From an uncultured Collinsella sp. (GTDB lineage: Bacteria > Actinomycetota > Coriobacteriia > Coriobacteriales > Coriobacteriaceae), in assembly GCA_900554135.1 (NCBI GenBank), contig USFU01000029.1, positions 1 to 14,726 on the forward strand: a stretch of DNA of 14,726 bases, given 5' to 3'. Position numbers and translations under genes: made by a program. The notes below the pieces were generated by a model that ran no database searches, had not been told where the DNA came from, and was given only the letters and a program-made list of their open reading frames with translations. The stretch's first letter is position 1, and each line of letters starts with the position of its first letter. This document shows positions 1 through 7,653 of this stretch, one piece after another.

Positions 1-2
1 CG

Positions 3-1829
3 CTCAAGACGCTATGGCCCCTCGGCAGTTGTGAGGAAAACGGCCCCGCCATCACCCCTTGCGGCATCAAGACGCTTACCGAGGAGTATCGCAATCTTGC
101 AGCCGTCTCGCTGTTGGGCGGCTTTCCCAAAACCTATGGCTACGGTTATACCGGCTCCGTACCGGCCATCCTTATGGAGTGGATTGAGGGCCTGCCCCTT
201 CGCGATGCCGTGGCAGAGCTAACCGACCCCGCCGAGGGCGGCCACATTCCCGCAAACACCGTCGCCGCCATCGGAAAACGCCTGGGAGAGATCCTCCTGA
301 GTGCCCAAATGCTCGATGTACCTTTTGTGCACCGTGATATCTCCTTGCGCAACATCATTATTCGCACGACGCGCCGGCCCCTTGCCCAGCAGATTGCATA
401 CTGCAGTTTTGACCTTTGCCTGGTCGATCTGGGCAGCTCGAGCATCAAGCGCTCGGACCCCTCTTTTACCATGTCGACTGGCATCTGGCGCAACGGCACC
501 CCTGAGTTCGCCCCGCCCGAGATGCTCTCCAACGACATCCCCGAGCTGGCGCCGCTTCGCACGTCGCCCAGCATCGATACATATGAGCTCTGCAGCGTGC
601 TCTACACGCTCTATGCCGGTCACACGCCATATCGCCTAAACGAGCATATGGACCAGTCGCCCTACCTGTACAAGATCGAGCACGAGCCCGAGCCGCTCGA
701 GGCGCGCTTACCCGGCGACCAAAAGCTCGTCGATGTCATTATGAGCGGCATCCATAACGAGCAGTCCCAGCGCGCGCCGCTGTCTTCGATTGTCGGCAAG
801 CTCGATGCCTGGATTAAAGGCATCGATTTTGAGCCGCGTACGCCGCTGCCCACCCCGGTCGACTTTAGCCAACAACCGAAGCCTTCCGGCTCCGACAAGG
901 CTCAGACGCGTCACCCGCTCATCTCGCGTCGCGCTGCGCTCGCGCTCGGCGGCGTCTGCGTTGCCGGCATCGCAGCTTCTGCCCTTGCCACGGGGTGCTG
1001 GGGGCTCATCGACCTTGCGCACGGCATTAAGCCGTCACTCGACGATTACACCTGGGAAGAACTCGCCCTGATCTCCCGCAAAATCCAAGAGACATCTTCC
1101 AACAAAAAGGCGCTCGAGATTGCCGAAACCTACCACCTGGTAAACAGCAAGCAGTCGCTCGAAAACGAGAACACCAAGACCGTCAGGCTTTCCGACGGTA
1201 CCGAGGCTCAAGTCCAGATCGTGGGCTTTAAGGCAGACACGCTCACCGATGACGGCCTCCCCGCGGGCATCACCTTTATGTTCCGCACCCCCATCGCCAT
1301 GCGTGCCGTAAATGACAGCGCCGCTACGGGCGGTTGGGAGCAATCGTCGCTTCGCGAATGGTTGGCGGACGAGGGCATGGCTACGCTGCCCGACGATCTC
1401 CGTAATCAGATCCGCTCGGTGCGAAAGCTCACCAACAACACCGGCAGCACCAAAGACGTCTCCAGCATCACCGCCACCGATGACAAGCTGTGGCTACCGT
1501 CCATGAGCGAGCTGTGCGACTACCAGGCGCCCGAAACGTTCGCAGAAGGCTGTGAGTACCTTTCTGCCCTCTACAGCGGAGAAGGCGAGCAGTACCAGCT
1601 CTATCGCGAGCAGAGTGTGAGCGGCCTGACCACCAACGATGCCATGATCCGCACCCTCGCCGGCAAAAAGATCTACTACTGGGAACGCACCCCCAGCGCC
1701 GACTGTAGCGAGGGCGCCGACTCGACTTACTTTAACCGCGTTGGAAAAGACGGCGACGTGTTTTGCTGGGCAACGCCCGGAAACGATCCGGACCAAAAGA
1801 CCTATGTCCTGCCCGGCTTTTGCATCTAA
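3..1829 (+). CDS. Transmembrane Ser/Thr protein kinase with C-terminal DUF6273-like domain (5' partial)
   Basis: The reading frame is open to the left edge, so the N-lobe (glycine loop, ATP lysine) lies outside the window. The TTG at 114 is inside the kinase fold and is not a real start. Visible kinase parts in order: hinge (LMEWIEG, about 171-191), catalytic loop HRDISLRN (330-353), DLG in place of DFG (426-434), activation-segment end GTPEFAPPE (495-521), and a helix-F-like DTYELCSVLYTLYAG. The HRD Asp, the Asn and the DLG Asp are all present, so it is probably catalytically active. A Pro/Ser-rich linker leads to one hydrophobic segment (about 927-1004). The rest resembles DUF6273: SLREWL, then LWLPSMSEL, then a terminal LPGFCI, with a YYWERTPS block between. 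Topology would put the kinase inside and DUF6273 outside the membrane, like a receptor kinase. An FHA gene follows 35 bp downstream, probably in the same operon. The ligand and substrates are unknown. Confidence 0.85.
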   Translation, partial: LKTLWPLGSCEENGPAITPCGIKTLTEEYRNLAAVSLLGGFPKTYGYGYTGSVPAILMEWIEGLPLRDAVAELTDPAEGGHIPANTVAAIGKRLGEILLSAQMLDVPFVHRDISLRNIIIRTTRRPLAQQIAYCSFDLCLVDLGSSSIKRSDPSFTMSTGIWRNGTPEFAPPEMLSNDIPELAPLRTSPSIDTYELCSVLYTLYAGHTPYRLNEHMDQSPYLYKIEHEPEPLEARLPGDQKLVDVIMSGIHNEQSQRAPLSSIVGKLDAWIKGIDFEPRTPLPTPVDFSQQPKPSGSDKAQTRHPLISRRAALALGGVCVAGIAASALATGCWGLIDLAHGIKPSLDDYTWEELALISRKIQETSSNKKALEIAETYHLVNSKQSLENENTKTVRLSDGTEAQVQIVGFKADTLTDDGLPAGITFMFRTPIAMRAVNDSAATGGWEQSSLREWLADEGMATLPDDLRNQIRSVRKLTNNTGSTKDVSSITATDDKLWLPSMSELCDYQAPETFAEGCEYLSALYSGEGEQYQLYREQSVSGLTTNDAMIRTLAGKKIYYWERTPSADCSEGADSTYFNRVGKDGDVFCWATPGNDPDQKTYVLPGFCI

Positions 1830-1864
1830 CACCTTCCCCGGATACCAGAAAGGAGCCTCGTATC

Positions 1865-2854
1865 ATGCGCGCGGAAACACCTTCCGAGGTACTCTTTGAT
1901 TTCCTTAAGTGCGACCTGCAGATCAATAATCGCGAAGCGGCGCGCATCTTGATTTCGGACAAGCCGATGGGCTCCAAACCGGCCCCACGGTTTCGCATTG
2001 CCGAAAAGACGTTTCTATCGCGACGCGTGGTGCACGTCGTTCCGGGTACCGACAAGATCGACCCCGAGATGTTTGCCGATTTTTCGCAGAGCGTCCAGAA
2101 CTTGGCCGCCGCTGCAAAAGTCGGCAGCGAAAGCGGCGTGGCGGCGTCCAACGCTCGCCAGCAAGCCATAGCGACCCGCGCCCTTGAGCGTATGGCAAAA
2201 TCGCTCGATCACTGGGGGCTCGATGCCTCCATCCTGCGCAATATCTTTGATCGCATCGCCGTCACGCCGGGCCTCAAGCAAAGCGACCGGAGGCTTTTGG
2301 AACTCCTTGCGATAACGGTCTGCGGATGCCTGGCCGATCCCAATGCCGCCGCCTCCGAGGTCAAGGACTTTGCCATAACGCGACTATCCCAGACCTTTGG
2401 CACACTCGAGACCGCCGAGGCCGCCCAGGTGCAGGATACCAACCACAAGGTCAACGAGCCTCCTGCAAAATTGGGGCTGCTCAGGCTTGCGAAAGACGGC
2501 TCGGCCTTGCCGCCGATCTATCCCTTGAGCCTCGATCCCGAGGGCACGGTTTTAGGCTCGTTCGCACACGACCGAAACAGCATCACCAACGTGGGTCCCG
2601 ATGTATCCCGCCGGCACCTGCGCGTGGCGTTTTCCAACGGCACATGGCTCGCAAGCGGCCTTCACTCCACCAATGGAACGGTGCTGGTGACACGCAGCGG
2701 CGCGACCACCGTTATCGAAAAGCCACGCTCGCTGCGCACCGCCGATGCCGAGGACAAGCAGATTCCTATCCACGACGGCGACCTGCTCAAGCTGGGCTCC
2801 TCGACCGATTTTTTGGTGCTGAAGATCTCCTCGAACGTACGAGCATTGGCCTAG
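1865..2854 (+). CDS. FHA-domain protein (phosphothreonine reader)
   Basis: 329 aa. The ATG at 1865 is chosen because AGAAAGGAG (1847-1855) sits 9 nt upstream; a longer frame from 1763 would overlap the kinase gene. Residues about 225-322 form a forkhead-associated domain: GTVLGSF, then SRRH (248-251), STNGT (268-272) and HDGDLLKLG. The Ser/Arg/His and Thr-Asn-Gly positions used to bind phosphothreonine are kept. Residues 1-200 match no family I recognise; they have an arginine-rich early part, an Ala-rich middle and helical stretches around 100-180. There is no signal peptide or membrane segment, so the protein is cytoplasmic. It follows the kinase gene with no terminator between, which suggests that it reads that kinase's phosphorylation, perhaps on the kinase itself. 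That link is inferred from position only. Confidence 0.82.
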   Translation: MRAETPSEVLFDFLKCDLQINNREAARILISDKPMGSKPAPRFRIAEKTFLSRRVVHVVPGTDKIDPEMFADFSQSVQNLAAAAKVGSESGVAASNARQQAIATRALERMAKSLDHWGLDASILRNIFDRIAVTPGLKQSDRRLLELLAITVCGCLADPNAAASEVKDFAITRLSQTFGTLETAEAAQVQDTNHKVNEPPAKLGLLRLAKDGSALPPIYPLSLDPEGTVLGSFAHDRNSITNVGPDVSRRHLRVAFSNGTWLASGLHSTNGTVLVTRSGATTVIEKPRSLRTADAEDKQIPIHDGDLLKLGSSTDFLVLKISSNVRALA

Positions 2855-2884
2855 GGCCGAGCTCGCCCAATAAGAATCAACGCA

Positions 2885-2922
2885 AAAGAGCACCGCTGCA
2901 CACATCGCAGCGGCGCTCTTTT
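2885..2922 (+). terminator. Intrinsic terminator of kinase-FHA operon
   Basis: Inverted repeat 2885-2899 / 2907-2921 with one mismatch and a 7-nt loop, GC-rich at its core and ending in TTTT. It lies about 30 nt after the FHA stop codon. The left arm begins AAAA, so it may also act weakly on the opposite strand. Confidence 0.8.
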
Positions 2923-2991
2923 ATATGACGTGGGCATCTAAAATCGAATGCAGGGGCCGACAATACTCACGCAAGATAACTAAAACATAAA

Positions 2992-3022
2992 AGCCGCGTG
3001 GGGGTCGGGTCCCCACGCGGCT
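2992..3022 (-). terminator. Intrinsic terminator of the surface-protein gene
   Basis: A perfect 12-bp GC-rich stem (2992-3003 / 3011-3022) with a 7-nt loop. Read on the - strand it is followed by TTTTATGTTTTAG, a T-rich tract. It lies 45 bp after the stop of the surface-protein gene, facing the FHA-gene terminator in a convergent intergenic gap. Confidence 0.85.
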
Positions 3023-3067
3023 ATCAGGTTTGGGCTAAATAAGCCCGGAGGTAAACACTAGAAGTGA

Positions 3068-4840
3068 TTAGTGCTCGCGACGCTTGGTCATGTACATGCC
3101 CACAGCAACAGCCACGGCGCCGGTAAGGGCAGCAGCGGAGGTCACAACAAAGGTCGGGTCACCAGTGGTAGGAAGGGCAGCGGCGTCCTTCTTGGCCTCG
3201 TCCTTCTTGTCAGCAGCAACCTGCTTCTTACCATCATCCTTCTTCAAAGAATCGGACTTGGGGGTCTTAGCGGTGAAGAAGGCGTAGACAGTGGTGTCCT
3301 CGGTGATAGGAGTAGAGAAGTCAAACTTCTTGAAGGACTCCTTGGAAGAAGACCAGCCGACAAAGTTGAAGCCATCAACGGAAGGATCGCCGGGCTGAGC
3401 AACAGTCTTGCCGTCCTCAACCTCAACAGTGGTGGTGGAACCATCAACATAGAAATTGACCTTGTGGGTCTGGACAGCAGGCGTCTCGTTCTTGGTCCAC
3501 TGGGCGTAGAACGTTACGTGGTCGCCGCCGCCCTGGACGGGCTTGCTGAAGTCGACCGGGTCGGTACCCTTGGAGTCATAGGTCCAGCCGGCGAAGGCGT
3601 AGCCCTCGCGGGTCGGGGCCAGGGGCTGGCGGGCGACGCCGTCGCCGTCGGTAACGCCCTGGAGCGTCTCGTTGCCGTCGAAGAACGTGCCGCCGTTGGC
3701 GACGTAGAGGACGTCGATGGAGTTGTCCTCCTTGACCATGTCCCACTGAGCGAACAGGGTGGCGTGGTCGCCGCCGCCGACCAGCGGCTTGCTGAAGTCG
3801 ACCGGGTCGGTGCCGGCAGCATCGTAGGTCCAGCCGGCGAAGGTGTAGCCCTCGCGGGTCGGGGCCAGGGGCTGGCGGGCAACGCCGTCGCTGTCGGTAA
3901 CACCCTCCATGGTCTCATTGCCATCGGCGAAAACGCCACCATTGGCAACATAGAGAACCGTCTTCTCGTTGTTCTGCTTCCACTGGGCATAAACAGTCGC
4001 GTGGCCGCTGCCCGCAACGATGGCCTTCGTGAAGTCGACGGGGTCATTTCCGTCGCGATCGTACGACCAACCAAGGAAGTCATAGCCCTCGCGGGTCGGC
4101 TGAAGCGGCAGACGTGCAATACCGTCGGTATCGGTTACACCCTGCATAGTTTCGTTGCCATCGAAGAACGTGCCGCCATTGGCAACGTAGAGGATTTCGA
4201 CAGTCTTGTCCTGCTTCACAGGCGTCCAAGCGGCGAAAAGGGTCACATGGTCGCCGCCACCGACGATCGGCTGGTTGAAGTCAACCTGGTCGGTTCCGTC
4301 GCTGTGATAATACCAACCGGCAAACACATAGCCGTCGCGCGTAGGAGCAAGCGGCTGACGAGCAATGCCATTGCTGTCAGTCTGACCCAGCATGACGTTG
4401 TTGCCGTCGGCAAACTGACCGCCATTGGCAGAGTAGGTCACATCGAGCACATTCGAGGGAGCCTCAGTCCACTTGGCGAACAGAACAACAAAATTGCTAG
4501 CGTCGCTCAGAAGAGGCTGAGAAAAATCTACGGCATGCGTGCAAGTGTTGTCATAATACCAGCCGCCAAACACATAGCCATCGCGCACGGGAGACTCCGG
4601 CATAGAGCATACGCCCTTATCGTTAGTCTGAATGCGCATAACGATGCTTCCGTCCGCGAAAGCGCCGCCGCCATTTTCCGCTACAAAAGTAACGGTCTTA
4701 ACACCAGTAGAGGCTGCAGCAGTAGCCCCCTCGCTCGTGTTCTGAGTAGTCTCCGCCGCGATAGCAGCAACCGGCGTGGAGCTGAGCACCATACTCAAGC
4801 TCAGACCGGCTGTGATAGCAGCGTTAAGCTTCCTATTCAT
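3068..4840 (-). CDS. LPxTG cell-wall surface protein with six Listeria-Bacteroides (InlB B-type) repeats
   Basis: 590 aa. The ATG at 4840 is chosen over the upstream in-frame ATG at 4894: GGAAAGGA (complement of 4848-4855) lies 7 nt before it, and the protein then opens with a signal peptide (MNRKLNAAIT, a hydrophobic core, then VAAIAAE, cleavage about residue 29). Repeats of roughly 75 residues follow at about 48-124, 131-205, 213-287, 293-366, 375-448 and a divergent one at 458-523. Each has the pattern NGG-FxDG near its start, PxREGYxFxGW in the middle and VDFxxP then a VTLFAxW-like strand at its end. A Lys/Asp/Ala-rich stalk (525-555) leads to LPTTG (556-560), a hydrophobic span and the tail TKRREH, a standard sortase anchoring signal. 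The product should be covalently attached to peptidoglycan and displayed outside. The binding partner is unknown; adhesion is only a possibility. It is monocistronic, with its own terminator. Confidence 0.9.
   Translation of the reverse strand: MNRKLNAAITAGLSLSMVLSSTPVAAIAAETTQNTSEGATAAASTGVKTVTFVAENGGGAFADGSIVMRIQTNDKGVCSMPESPVRDGYVFGGWYYDNTCTHAVDFSQPLLSDASNFVVLFAKWTEAPSNVLDVTYSANGGQFADGNNVMLGQTDSNGIARQPLAPTRDGYVFAGWYYHSDGTDQVDFNQPIVGGGDHVTLFAAWTPVKQDKTVEILYVANGGTFFDGNETMQGVTDTDGIARLPLQPTREGYDFLGWSYDRDGNDPVDFTKAIVAGSGHATVYAQWKQNNEKTVLYVANGGVFADGNETMEGVTDSDGVARQPLAPTREGYTFAGWTYDAAGTDPVDFSKPLVGGGDHATLFAQWDMVKEDNSIDVLYVANGGTFFDGNETLQGVTDGDGVARQPLAPTREGYAFAGWTYDSKGTDPVDFSKPVQGGGDHVTFYAQWTKNETPAVQTHKVNFYVDGSTTTVEVEDGKTVAQPGDPSVDGFNFVGWSSSKESFKKFDFSTPITEDTTVYAFFTAKTPKSDSLKKDDGKKQVAADKKDEAKKDAAALPTTGDPTFVVTSAAALTGAVAVAVGMYMTKRREH
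3272..4699 (-). repeat. Coding tandem repeat array (six B-repeat units)
   Basis: On the - strand the units lie at about 4699-4469, 4450-4226, 4204-3980, 3964-3743, 3718-3497 and 3469-3272. Units 4 and 5 are very similar at DNA level with a 246-bp offset; long blocks around 3541-3660 and 3787-3905 are almost the same. Units 4 and 5 are also visibly richer in G+C at third positions than the ends of the gene. Unit 6 keeps the GW and VDF-like positions only loosely. Confidence 0.85.
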
Positions 4841-4894
4841 GTGGTCGTCCTTTCCCGACTTGCTTCTTCGCGACCACTTCGCAGAAGAAGACAT

Positions 4895-4916
4895 TTGAAT
4901 TGCATCATCAATTCAA
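4895..4916 (-). promoter_or_regulatory. Inverted repeat in the surface-protein leader
   Basis: TTGAATTG (4895-4902) and CAATTCAA (4909-4916) form a perfect 8-bp inverted repeat with a 6-nt loop, about 55 nt upstream of the surface-protein start. It could be a leader hairpin or a protein-binding site. The sequence alone does not decide. Confidence 0.45.
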
Positions 4917-4933
4917 GCCGAAATAATCCTAAA

Positions 4934-4949
4934 TTGGTTGCGCAACCAA
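4934..4949. promoter_or_regulatory. 16-bp perfect palindrome in the surface-protein promoter region
   Basis: TTGGTTGCGCAACCAA reads the same on both strands. It sits about 95 nt upstream of the surface-protein ATG, next to possible - strand promoter elements: TTGGTT, 17 nt, then TTATTT (4921-4926), or TATAGC just upstream. Neither pairing is a strong match, so the exact promoter is unsettled. The palindrome is a candidate operator. Its core GTTGCGCAAC recurs upstream of the Rrf2 gene at 14309-14320. Confidence 0.5.
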
Positions 4950-4970
4950 GCTATATCTAAGGTTTGAGAC

Positions 4971-4984
4971 TTTTTTGCAAAAAA
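4971..4984. terminator. T/A-rich palindrome after nth, possible weak terminator
   Basis: TTTTTTGCAAAAAA is a perfect palindrome about 12 nt past the nth stop codon, inside a T-rich stretch as read on the - strand. The stem is nearly all A-T, so its strength as a terminator is doubtful. It could instead be part of the upstream promoter of the surface-protein gene. Confidence 0.3.
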
Positions 4985-4996
4985 GTTTGCAAAAAG

Positions 4997-5662
4997 CTAT
5001 TGCACCACCCGTACGCTGGGGCAAAGGTCTGCCAGAGGGCACTCGTCGCACTTGGGTTTGCGGGCGTCGCAGATCTCACGGCCAAAGGTAATCCACTGGT
5101 GGTTGACCGACTCCCAATACTCGTGCGGCAAAATCTTGAGCAGATCTTGCTCGGTCTTGAGCGGCTCTTTGGCATGCGTCTTGGGGCTCAGCATCAGGCG
5201 GTGTGCGATGCGGTTGACGTGCGTATCGACCGCGATGCCCTCGACAATGCCAAACCCCACGTTGAGCACGATGTTCGCAGTTTTGCGCCCCACACCCGGC
5301 AGTTTGACGAGTTCCTTCATGTCGGCCGGTACCTCGCCGCCGTAATCGGCAACGATCATCTGCGCGGCTTCCACGGCGTGCTTGGCCTTGCTCTTATAGA
5401 AGCCAAGCGACTTGATGGTATCGGCCACATCGGCCACGCTTGCCCCCGCCATGGCCTCGGGCGTGGGCCACTGGGCAAACAGCTTCGGCGTCACCTTGTT
5501 GACCTGCGCGTCGGTCGTCTGCGCCGAGAGCAGTACCGCAATGAGCAGCCTAAAGGGATTCTCGTGGTCCAAAAAGCACTCGACCGGGCCATAGCGACGG
5601 TTGAGGCGCTCGCACACCTCAACGGCGCGCTCGCGTTTGGCGGCATTGGTCTCGCGTGGCAT
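4997..5662 (-). CDS. nth: Endonuclease III (DNA glycosylase/AP lyase)
   Basis: 221 aa, the usual length for the family. It removes oxidised pyrimidines and nicks the abasic site during base-excision repair. The family marks are all visible: LLSAQTTD (45-51), helix-hairpin-helix LPGVGRKTANIVL (121-133) with catalytic Lys127, Asp146 in AVDTHVNR, and four iron-sulfur cysteines C198-x6-C205-x2-C208-x5-C214. The ATG at 5662 is chosen because GAGGAGT lies 5 nt upstream; an alternative start 8 codons earlier has no better site. The ABC-exporter gene ends 63 bp upstream with no clear terminator between, so the two may share a transcript. It contrasts with the iron-sulfur-free MutY-like protein at 12704-13609. 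Confidence 0.96.
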   Translation of the reverse strand: MPRETNAAKRERAVEVCERLNRRYGPVECFLDHENPFRLLIAVLLSAQTTDAQVNKVTPKLFAQWPTPEAMAGASVADVADTIKSLGFYKSKAKHAVEAAQMIVADYGGEVPADMKELVKLPGVGRKTANIVLNVGFGIVEGIAVDTHVNRIAHRLMLSPKTHAKEPLKTEQDLLKILPHEYWESVNHQWITFGREICDARKPKCDECPLADLCPSVRVVQ

Positions 5663-5725
5663 AACGACTCCTCGCTTCAGCGGCATAACAAACCTATGGG
5701 CACGATTGTCCCACGTATGGGGTCT

Positions 5726-7528
5726 TTACGCCTCCAAAAATGCACCGGTCTGGCGGCTCCACAGGCTTGCGTATTCGCCGCCTGCCTCGACGAGCTGCGC
5801 ATGCGTGCCGTCCTCGACAATCTCGCCGTCCGCCAGCACCACGATGCGGTCGAGCGCCGCCACGGTGGACAGGCGGTGCGCCACCACAATGGAAGTGCGG
5901 CCGCGCATCAGGTTCTCGAGCGCCTCCTGCACCAGCGCCTCGGACTCGCTGTCGAGGGCAGACGTCGCCTCGTCGAGCACCAGAATCGGCGCGTCGGTCA
6001 GGATAGCGCGGGCGATGGCCACGCGCTGGCGTTGTCCGCCCGAAAGCTTAACGCCGCGCTCGCCCACCATGGTGTCAAAGCCACGGGGCAGGCGGTCGAT
6101 AAACTCCAGGGCATTGGCCAGGCGCGCTGCCTCGCGAATCTGCTCGTCGGTGGCGTCGGGGCGGCCGTAGGCGATATTCTCGCGAATGGAGCGGTGGAAC
6201 AGCAGCGCCTCCTGCGGCACGTAGGCAACCTGGCGGCGCAGACTCTGCTGCGTGCAGCGCGAGACGTCCTGCCCGTCCACGAGCACGCGGCCGCCCTGCA
6301 CGTCGTCCAGGCGCAGCAACAGCTTGGTGAGTGTCGTCTTGCCCGAGCCCGATTTGCCCACCAGGCCCACGCGCTGGCCCGCCGCCACATGGAGCGTCAG
6401 GTCGTCGAACACGTTCTCGCCCGCCGCGGCGTCACGGTATGCAAAGCTCAAGTGCTCAAAATCGATCGCGCCCTCGCGCACCTTAAGCTCGGGAGCGTTC
6501 TCGTCGTCTGCCACCAGACGTGGCTCGTCCAGCACGCGTGTCATCTCGGCCGCGTCGCCCAGCGCGCGGTTGATGCGCTGCATCATGGAACTCACGTAGT
6601 TCAGACGCATGGTGAGGTTGTACGTATAGGTAAAGATCATGACGAGCGCGCCGGCCGAAATGCCAAACCACGCGTTGCCGCCCGCCACGAACACACTCAC
6701 CACGGCCATGGTGATAACGATAAGGCCCGAGGTCGTAAAGTTGCGCTGCATCATGGCGTGCATCGAAACCGTCTCGGCGTCGCGCGCGGCGCGGTCGGCA
6801 GCATCGAACAGGTCGCGCTCAAAGTCCTCGCGCCCGCAGGTCTTGACGGCCAGGATGTTCGTGACCGCGTCGGATAGCACGCCCGACAGCTTGTTCTGTG
6901 CGGCGGACGTCGCGGCCGAAAGCGGCATGATGCGTTTGTACATAAGCCAGACAAACGCGATGTAGACGACCATGATGCCCACAAGGATCACGGTAAATGT
7001 GGGCACCACCGGGGCGAGCGCCGCTACCGTGCAGATGACCGAGGTGATAGTGGGGATGAGCGAATACACCGTCACGTCCACCAGCCCCGTGTAGCCGCTC
7101 ATAAAACGACTCGTCTGGCTCACAAGCGATCCGCCAAATCGGCTGGTGTGGAATGTCATGGATTGATTGGAGAGCGTGTCAAAGCACAGGCGTGCCAGGT
7201 GGTAGTTGCCCGCAATCTCGAGCTTGTAGACAGTGTAGTCCTGCAGCTTGGAGAGGATCTGGCCTACCAGGTTAACGAGCACGAGCGCCAGAATGTAAGG
7301 GCCAAAGACCTCAAACACCTGGTCGCCTGCCACGGGGCCGGCCTGGACGCGGTCGACGATAAGCGCCATCACGTAGGTGTTGGCAAACGTAAGCAAAAAG
7401 ATATAGCCCGCCGACGAGAATACCGAGAGAAAGACGATCAGCGGCTGCGTGCACGTGACATCCCAAAAACGCCGCAACGTGCGGCGCACGGTGGAGCGTT
7501 TGAGCGGACTGGTGCTTCTCTGAGACAT
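5726..7528 (-). CDS. ABC transporter, fused permease and ATPase (type 1 exporter half-transporter)
   Basis: 600 aa. The N-terminal 330 residues hold the membrane domain, with hydrophobic spans around 29-60, 76-95, 150-200 and 265-305. The C-terminal ATPase has Walker A GKSGSGKTT (391-399), Q-loop Gln439 (YVPQE), signature LSGGQRQ (495-501), Walker B ILVLDE (515-520) and His551. It should work as a homodimer, or with a partner encoded elsewhere, to export a substrate across the cytoplasmic membrane. MsbA/LmrA-like multidrug, lipid or peptide export is possible, but the substrate cannot be read from sequence. There is no peptidase domain, so it is not a bacteriocin-processing type. The ATG at 7528 has AAAGGAAG 5 nt upstream; the longer frame from 7564 lacks such a site. 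It lies between rmuC and nth. Confidence 0.93.
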   Translation of the reverse strand: MSQRSTSPLKRSTVRRTLRRFWDVTCTQPLIVFLSVFSSAGYIFLLTFANTYVMALIVDRVQAGPVAGDQVFEVFGPYILALVLVNLVGQILSKLQDYTVYKLEIAGNYHLARLCFDTLSNQSMTFHTSRFGGSLVSQTSRFMSGYTGLVDVTVYSLIPTITSVICTVAALAPVVPTFTVILVGIMVVYIAFVWLMYKRIMPLSAATSAAQNKLSGVLSDAVTNILAVKTCGREDFERDLFDAADRAARDAETVSMHAMMQRNFTTSGLIVITMAVVSVFVAGGNAWFGISAGALVMIFTYTYNLTMRLNYVSSMMQRINRALGDAAEMTRVLDEPRLVADDENAPELKVREGAIDFEHLSFAYRDAAAGENVFDDLTLHVAAGQRVGLVGKSGSGKTTLTKLLLRLDDVQGGRVLVDGQDVSRCTQQSLRRQVAYVPQEALLFHRSIRENIAYGRPDATDEQIREAARLANALEFIDRLPRGFDTMVGERGVKLSGGQRQRVAIARAILTDAPILVLDEATSALDSESEALVQEALENLMRGRTSIVVAHRLSTVAALDRIVVLADGEIVEDGTHAQLVEAGGEYASLWSRQTGAFLEA

Positions 7529-7603
7529 GGGCTTCCTTTCGCATCTGATAGGACGAAACGCCATTGTTGCACACCGAAGTGCGCTTCAGGCACGCACGAC
7601 GCG

Positions 7604-7626
7604 AAAAGCGCCCGCGCCCCGCTTTT
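7604..7626 (-). terminator. Possible weak terminator between rmuC and the ABC gene
   Basis: AAAAGCG (7604-7610) pairs with CGCTTTT (7620-7626) around a 9-nt GC-rich loop. Read on the - strand it lies about 28 nt after the rmuC stop. The T run is short, so read-through into the ABC gene is likely. Confidence 0.4.
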
Positions 7627-7653
7627 ACGCCGACGCCCCGCCGTCCGTTGCGG

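Noticed and set aside
114..1829. TTG at 114 as the true start of the kinase gene
   Set aside because: It falls inside the kinase fold just before the hinge, and the frame stays open to the first bases of the window, so the gene begins upstream.
3071..4960. A 629-residue open frame on the + strand opposite the surface-protein gene
   Set aside because: It mirrors the repeat-bearing gene in the opposite frame. Its repeats come from that gene's repeats, it has no ribosome site or domain, and stop codons are rare there only because of codon bias. The - strand gene has signal peptide, repeats, anchor and terminator.
4964..6877. A 637-residue open frame on the + strand opposite nth and the ABC gene
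   Set aside because: It runs across two well-supported genes, is His/Arg/Ala/Val-rich and low in recognisable motifs, and starts in a T/A-rich palindrome. It is a GC-bias shadow.
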